Assembly: GCA_035772735.1 (NCBI GenBank)
Contig: JASDFA010000006.1
Coordinates: 61,954,001 to 62,018,000 of the forward strand
Source: Datura wrightii
Lineage: Eukaryota; Streptophyta; Magnoliopsida; Solanales; Solanaceae
Direction of reading: 5' to 3'
Length of the DNA: 64,000 bases
The position numbers and the translations under genes were made by a program. The notes beneath the pieces were generated by a model. The model was not told the DNA's origin. It ran no database searches and was given only the letters and a program-made list of their open reading frames with translations. Each line of letters starts with the position of its first letter. Position 1 is the stretch's first letter. Positions 58,697 through 64,000 of the stretch are shown here, in pieces.

Positions 58697-61600
58697 GGGA
58701 GACACCTTCAGAAACACCCAACCATCAACTTCGAACTCTAGTTCTCTCCTTCTCACATCGGCATAGGACTTTGGGAGACTTTGAGCTGTTTTCAACCTAT
58801 CCCGTATGAGCTGAACCTTCTCCATAGCCTCGTGGACTGAATCTGGTCCTATCATTGTAGCTTCACCAACTTCAAACCAGTCAATTGGTGATCTACATCT
58901 CCGCCTATAGAGAGCCTCAAACAGAGCCATCTAAATGCTGGAATGGTTGTCTGTTATTGTACACAAACTCGATAAGAGGAAAATGATCATCCCAACTACC
59001 TTTCAAGTCAATCAAACATGCTCTCAACATTTCCTCGAGATTCTGAATTGTCCGCTCCACTTGACCATCTGTTTGCTGGTGAAATGCTATACTGAGCTTG
59101 ACCTGAGTACCCAGTCTTTTTTGAAATGACTTCCAAAACTTAGAGGTAAACTGAGTACCTCTGTCCAATATGATGGACAAAGGTACTCCATGTAATCAAA
59201 CCAACTCCCAAATGTATAGTTTGGCATAATCCTCTGCGGAATTAGTGGTTTTGACTAGTAGAAAATCAGTGGCTTTGGTCAACCTATCCACAACCATCCA
59301 AATGGAGTCATACTGCCGACGAGTGCGAGGCAAACCTGTTATGAAGTCCATATTGATTTCTTCCCACTTCCAAGTAGGAATACTAATATCCTGAAGCACA
59401 CCCCTTGTCTCTGATGCTCAACCTTCACTTTCTAATAGTTTGGAAACTTAGCCACAAATTCTGCTATGTTCTTCTTCATGCCATTCAACCAATAGACTTC
59501 CCGTAGGTCACGGTACATCTTGGTGGCACCTGGATGTATAGAATACCTAGATCCATGAACCTCGTGCAACATCCAGTTCCTTAAATCATCAACATCTGGA
59601 ACACATAAGCAACCCTGGTATGAAAGCACACCATCTCCCCCTTTGGAGAAGACTTCTACCTTCTAATTCTGAACGACTTCCTTTAACTTTACCAAAATTG
59701 GGTCCTCATCTGGTCTAGCTTTTATATCATTCACCAAAGATGATTCTGATCTGTTGAACTATAACACCGCCATCGGTCGAATCAACCAAATGAACTCCCA
59801 ATCTTGCAAGTCGATGCACGTCCTTCACCAGCTCCTTCTTCCCCTTATCTACATGGGACACACTTTCCATGGAGAGTCTGCTAAGTGCGTCTGCTACTAC
59901 ATTAGCCTTTCCCAGATGGTAAAGGACACTCATGTCATAATCCTTAAGTAGCTCCAACCACCTTCTTTGCTAAACATTGAGATTCTTCTGGGTAAAAACA
60001 TATTGTAGACTCTTATGATCCGTAAACACATCCACGTGGACCTCGTACAAATAGTGTATCCACTTTTGCAAGTTGAATTCCACCGCTGCCAATTCAAGAT
60101 CATGGGTCGGGTAATTCTTCTCATGAACTTTCAGCTGTCTGGAGGCATATGCTATAACTTTTTCGTGCTGCATCAATACACGCCCAAGTCCGATCCTCAA
60201 AGCATCACAATACACCACAAACCCATCGGTACTCTCGGGTAGGGTCAACACTGGTGCTAAGGTTAGTCAAACCTTCAACTCTTGGAAGCTCTTCTCATAA
60301 GCCTCCGACTATTGGAACTTTACCTTCTTTTGGGTCAGTTTAGTCAACGGTGCTACAATAGAAGAAAACCCCTCAACAGACCTTCGATAGTAGCTAGCTA
60401 AGCCCAAGAAACTCCTAATATACAAAGGATTCACTGGTCTGGGCCAATTCTTCACGCCTCTATATTTTTTGAGCCACCTACACACCCTCACTAGACACAA
60501 CATGACCCAAGAATGCCACAAAATTCAACCAAAACTCACACTTGCTAAATTTTGCATACAATTGACGATCCTTCAAAGTCTGCAACACCACCCTCAAGTG
60601 AGCGGCATGCTCCTCCTTGCTCCGAGAGTATATAAGGATGTCATCTATGAACACAATCATGAACATATATTAATATGGCCTGAACACCCTATTTATCAAG
60701 TGCATAAGATCTGCAGGAGAATTTTTTAGTCCAAAAGAAATAACTAAAAACTCATAGTGACCATATAAGGTTTTGAAGGCTATTTTCGGAATGTCACTCT
60801 CCCGAACTCAGAGCTGATGGTATCCGGACCTGAGGTCTATCTTGGAAAAGCACTTGGCACCCTGAAGTTGGTAAAATAAGTCATCACTCCTGGGGAGAGG
60901 ATACCTATTCTTGATGGTGGCTTTGTTCAATTGTCGATATTCGATGCACATCTGAAGGGAACCATCCTTCTTTCGGACCTATAAAACTGGTGCACCCTAT
61001 GGAGACATGCTAAGTCTGATGAAACCCTTGTCTAGAAGGTCCTTCAACTCCTTTAGCTCGGCTGGAGCCATTCTGTAAGGAGGAATAGATATAGGTTGCG
61101 CGTCGACTAGGAGGTCAATACTAAAATCAATTTCCCTCTCGGGAAGAATACCTGGTAGATCATCTAGGAACACTTTTGGATACTCACCTACCACTGGAAC
61201 TGACTTGATAATCGGGGTCTCAGACGTAGCATCCTTAACCCTTACTAAATGGTACACACAACCTTTAGAAATAGTCTTTCTAGCCTTAAGGTAGGAAATG
61301 AAATGACCTACAAGCACAGCTGAACTACTCTTCCATTCTAAGACTGGCTCGCCCGGAAATCTGAACTCTACCGCATGGGTTCTATAATAATAGAGGCATA
61401 ACATTCAAATAGCCAATCCATGCCGAGGATAACATCGAAATCAGACATGGATAGCTCCATTAAATCTGCTGAGGTGACTTGCTGAAGGACTATGACCGGG
61501 CAACTTCTATACACCCATCTAGCTACAACTGAATCTTTAACGGGAGTAGAGACTGAGAAGGGTTCTAACAAGATCTAGGGACTGACTCCGAAACTACTAG

Positions 61601-61730
61601 CCATGTAAGGTGTCACAAAAGACAAGGTATCCCCTAAATCTAAGAAAGCATAAACATCAAGGTGAAAAACTCATAACATACCAGTAACCATATCGGGGTA
61701 ATTCTCCTACCCCTGACGAGACGCAAGGGC
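58697..61730 (-). pseudogene. pol: T7 pol: PR, RT, RNase H, integrase
   Basis: Minus strand. PR region 61720-61400, whose active site reads LDLGD where LDPGA is expected. PR-RT linker 61404-60997. RT with intact FIDD at 60651-60640. RNase H 60251-59960 (DVFTDHKSLQYVFTQKNLN). Integrase zinc domain 59629-59450, with both Cys changed (KFPNY for KCPNC). Integrase core 59399-58917. C-terminal domain to 58697. The chromodomain and rest of the 3' part are deleted at the T8 boundary. Frameshifts near 59190 and 60470. Confidence 0.86.
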
Positions 61731-62528
61731 ATAAAATCTATTTTGACGCTGACCGTCTGCTGAACGAATCGAAGCACCCAATTGGGAGGGACATGTTAAT
61801 GGAGCTTCTAAACTAGTGGCTGGTATATGGGTTCCACTACCCCTTTATCTAGCCAAAGGGCAATCCCAGATTCTGTGTCTGGGTCTTCCACACCTGTAAC
61901 AAGTGTTTGAGCCAACTAAACACCTCCCTGGGTGATTCTTGCCATACTTTGCACAAGTTTGGAAGGTGCGCTCTATTTGCATGCTACCCTGGCCCCTCGA
62001 ATCGGAGGCCCTGCTCCTCTGATTGCCTCATGGTCTAGATGGTGCACTAGATGACGATGGTGCTGGAGCAAAAGACCTATGATGAGACTGCTGGCGATGT
62101 CCGCCCCCCGATCCAGGATGAGAAGTCCCGTAATTGTTTGTCCTTTCCCTCTTGTCCTTTCTCTGGCTCTGATACACCGCCTCCATCTGCTGGGAATGTA
62201 AAACTTTATGGGGAAAATCCATGTTCTGATGCAGCATGGCGATCCTACAATCCTTATCCAGGTTGTCCCCCACTCAGTGTACAAATTGGCTCACCCGAGC
62301 CCTCTGGGCTGCCACTAACTATGGCGCATACTTGGATAAGCGGGTGAACTCCAGAGCATACTCCTGAACAGACATATCACCCTACTTCAGATTTACAAAC
62401 ATGACCGCCTGGAGTTCCCTCATCTCCCAAGGGAAGAACTGATCTAGAAAGGCGGCATGAAACTCTTCCCAACTGATAAGGTCTGCTCCCACTGCCTTGC
62501 TATCTTTCCACTATTTGAACTAGATATG
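61731..62528 (-). pseudogene. gag: T7 gag, C-terminal part
   Basis: Minus strand. Basic linker (about 62280-61980) and damaged zinc-knuckle region (around 61920-61860) of a Tekay-type gag, with capsid remnants up to 62528. A5 has inserted at 62529, so the N-terminal half lies beyond the window. Several stops. Confidence 0.75.
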
Positions 62529-63962
62529 TGATCTTGGGCAGATTTATATGCCCAAGTGATACTCAAACGTATTATTTTCGCCTTGTTTGTGTGCAATATG
62601 CATATATTCTCATGTAATTGGTAATAAAATGTGAATTTATACTAACCAACATGATTAGCATTTGTTTTGCAGGAAAATATGATTTTTAGGAGCTAAAATG
62701 CATGTTGGAACTATATCAGAGTTGGACATGGATACGAGCGTGGAAAAAACATTGGAATGCAAAAATTATAGGGGCTCCGCGATGGAGCCGTGCCACGCTA
62801 CCATCGCGGAGGCACATTGCCTGGAGAGGAAATTAAATGGCAAATTCCAGTGAGCCCTCGCGACAGCTCCGTGGAACGGAGATAGGCCTCCGCGTTGGCC
62901 TTCGTGCCACGTTGAGGCTATTTTACCGGACCCTAGATTTCCAGTGAAGGTCCGCGTCCACGCCGTGTCACGGAGGCAGTGCTCCACGTTGACCTCCGTG
63001 ACACGTTGCTTGTTATTCCGGGAAAAATTTCCCTCTAGTATAAATAGCACACTTAGGTTTATTTTAATTAGTTCAGACTTGGTGGAGCAAGGATGTGGGT
63101 TAGCAGCAGTTGAGGGATGAAAAAGCTAAGGGATTTCTTCTCTTCCTTTCTTCTTTCAATCAATTGTATGTATGATTTACACTTGTTTTAGGATGATCAA
63201 TCCACAAATGAGTGGCTAATTCTCTTCCTTGCTAAGGTTTTGAACATGTGTAGTGAATTTTGATTGTAAATGATATGGTTTTCTTCTTCTTCTTTCATGT
63301 TGTTCTATTAATTCTTGTTCTTACTGCATTAGTGCTTGGCCAACATTAATGTACATCTAAAAAGTCCAATTTCACTCGAGAGAGCAAGAAATTGGAAAGT
63401 TGTGAATTAATAGGGTATTGTTCTTAACTTGATTTGGGAAAATTGGGTTTTGATGTGTTTTCCTGATAGAAATATACTTGAAAGCCGTATTAGTCAATTT
63501 AGGAACCGGAATTGTATTGCTAGGTCGTAAATTGCATTTGATCACAGAAATGTAGACGAATGGTTTATGATTCTTAAGTGAAATTAAATACGAGAGTTTT
63601 AATTTCTAGGCTACTGTTCTTGGCTAGCAACATGAAGAAGAGATTAACCGAATTATTATAATAATCGAATTCATTACTTGTTCTTAACCTTGGCATGCTC
63701 ATATCCATAGTTTAAATTCACAGTAAATAATTGTTAATAGTTTAATATATATTTTATAAACAAAGACTCATTTAACTGTTGGTTACGTTGTTGTTAGCAT
63801 AATTAGAAGTAAGATAAGAATATAGTATACTTAGGCAAATTTTACATATCCTGAGCCTCCTTGGATCGATACTTGGCTTACTTAGCCACTTTATTACTTG
63901 TTTGACCACGTGCACTTGCGTGTCGGTTTATAATATATAATACCAACCGAAATAGCCGAACA
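62529..63962 (+). repeat. A5 5' LTR
   Basis: 1434 bp from TGATCTTGGGC to AGCCGAACA. It is the clearest member for reading the promoter in sense orientation. It has diverged somewhat from A1, A3 and A4. Confidence 0.92.
62775..63046 (+). promoter_or_regulatory. A5 LTR promoter: GC hairpin array and TATA box
   Basis: Perfect 11-bp arms CTCCGCGATGG (62775-62785) and CCATCGCGGAG (62801-62811). A looser hairpin at about 62865-62925. Perfect 13-bp arms CGTGTCACGGAGG (62964-62976) and CCTCCGTGACACG (62993-63005). TATAAATA at 63039-63046, 33 nt after the last arm. RNA would start at about 63075. Confidence 0.78.
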
Positions 63963-63968
63963 AGTGTT

Positions 63969-63985
63969 TGGCGCCGTTGCCGGGG
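63969..63985 (+). promoter_or_regulatory. A5 primer binding site (tRNA-Asp)
   Basis: TGGCGCCGTTGCCGGGG, exact complement of the tRNA-Asp 3' end, 6 nt after the LTR. Confidence 0.93.
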
Positions 63986-64000
63986 AGGCTAGGCAAATTT

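Larger units (their letters stand above)
62529..64000 (+). mobile_element. A5: Athila-like element, 5' end only
   Basis: Plus orientation: complete 5' LTR, tRNA-Asp primer site, and the first bases of the leader (GGCTAGGCAAATTT) before the window ends. Left flank ATATG (62524-62528) is the expected target duplication. It is inserted in T7 gag. Whether it is autonomous cannot be seen. Confidence 0.9.

Overview
This window is plant nuclear heterochromatin made almost entirely of nested Ty3/gypsy LTR retrotransposons. I see no host gene, rRNA, tRNA or CRISPR array. Two lineages account for nearly every base. (1) Tekay/Del-type chromoviruses, labelled T1-T8 here: gag with zinc knuckle, PR, RT, RNase H, integrase and chromodomain, an initiator-Met tRNA primer site, and LTRs of about 2.2-2.6 kb. 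(2) An Athila-like family, labelled A1-A5: LTRs of about 1.42 kb, a tRNA-Asp primer site, and a gag-PR frame with Athila-type sequence. The protein sequences and LTR starts look like elements of Solanaceae or related asterids, but that is recalled similarity, not a search result.

Layout. T1 (+) 1-3486: integrase remnant and 3' LTR. X1 (-) 3487-4556: piece of another LTR. T2 (-) 4557-5012: PR-RT scrap. T3 (-) 5013-24344: a chromovirus split by A1 (6032-15887, in its integrase) and A2 (21643-23877, in its 5' LTR). T4 (-) 24345-24688: gag scrap. T5 (+) 24689-33473. T6 (+) 33474-35085: PR-RT-RNase H. T7 (-) 35086-36161 and 58697-62528. T8 (+) 36162-58696: inserted in T7, itself entered by A3 (41261-51184) and A4 (51353-58027). 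A5 (+) starts at 62529 inside T7 gag and runs off the window.

Exact 5-bp target duplications are visible for A1 (ATGAC) and A3 (AATAG), and the T3 and T8 reading frames rejoin across them. The Athila-like copies are always the youngest layer: no other element interrupts any of the five visible copies.

The most interesting unit is the Athila-like family seen in A1, A3 and A4. It lacks RT, RNase H and integrase. It keeps a gag-PR frame of exactly 2394 nt in all three copies, opening at a CTG rather than an ATG, followed by a second ORF of about 406 codons. That ORF appears to be its own transcription unit: a GC-rich hairpin array like the one upstream of the LTR TATA box, a possible TATA, a leader with a consensus 5' splice site, an intron of about 700 nt, and an acceptor 5-6 nt before the ATG. 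The same hairpin words occur at the promoter of the unrelated chromovirus T1. A second palindromic word, ACGASTCGT, is shared by X1 and the T5/T8 LTRs. A third hairpin (TTCGAGGACGAA) sits just before the polypurine tract in both lineages. Together these suggest that unrelated LTR families here use or exchange common cis-regulatory words.

All coding regions carry stops or frameshifts. No copy looks able to transpose on its own.
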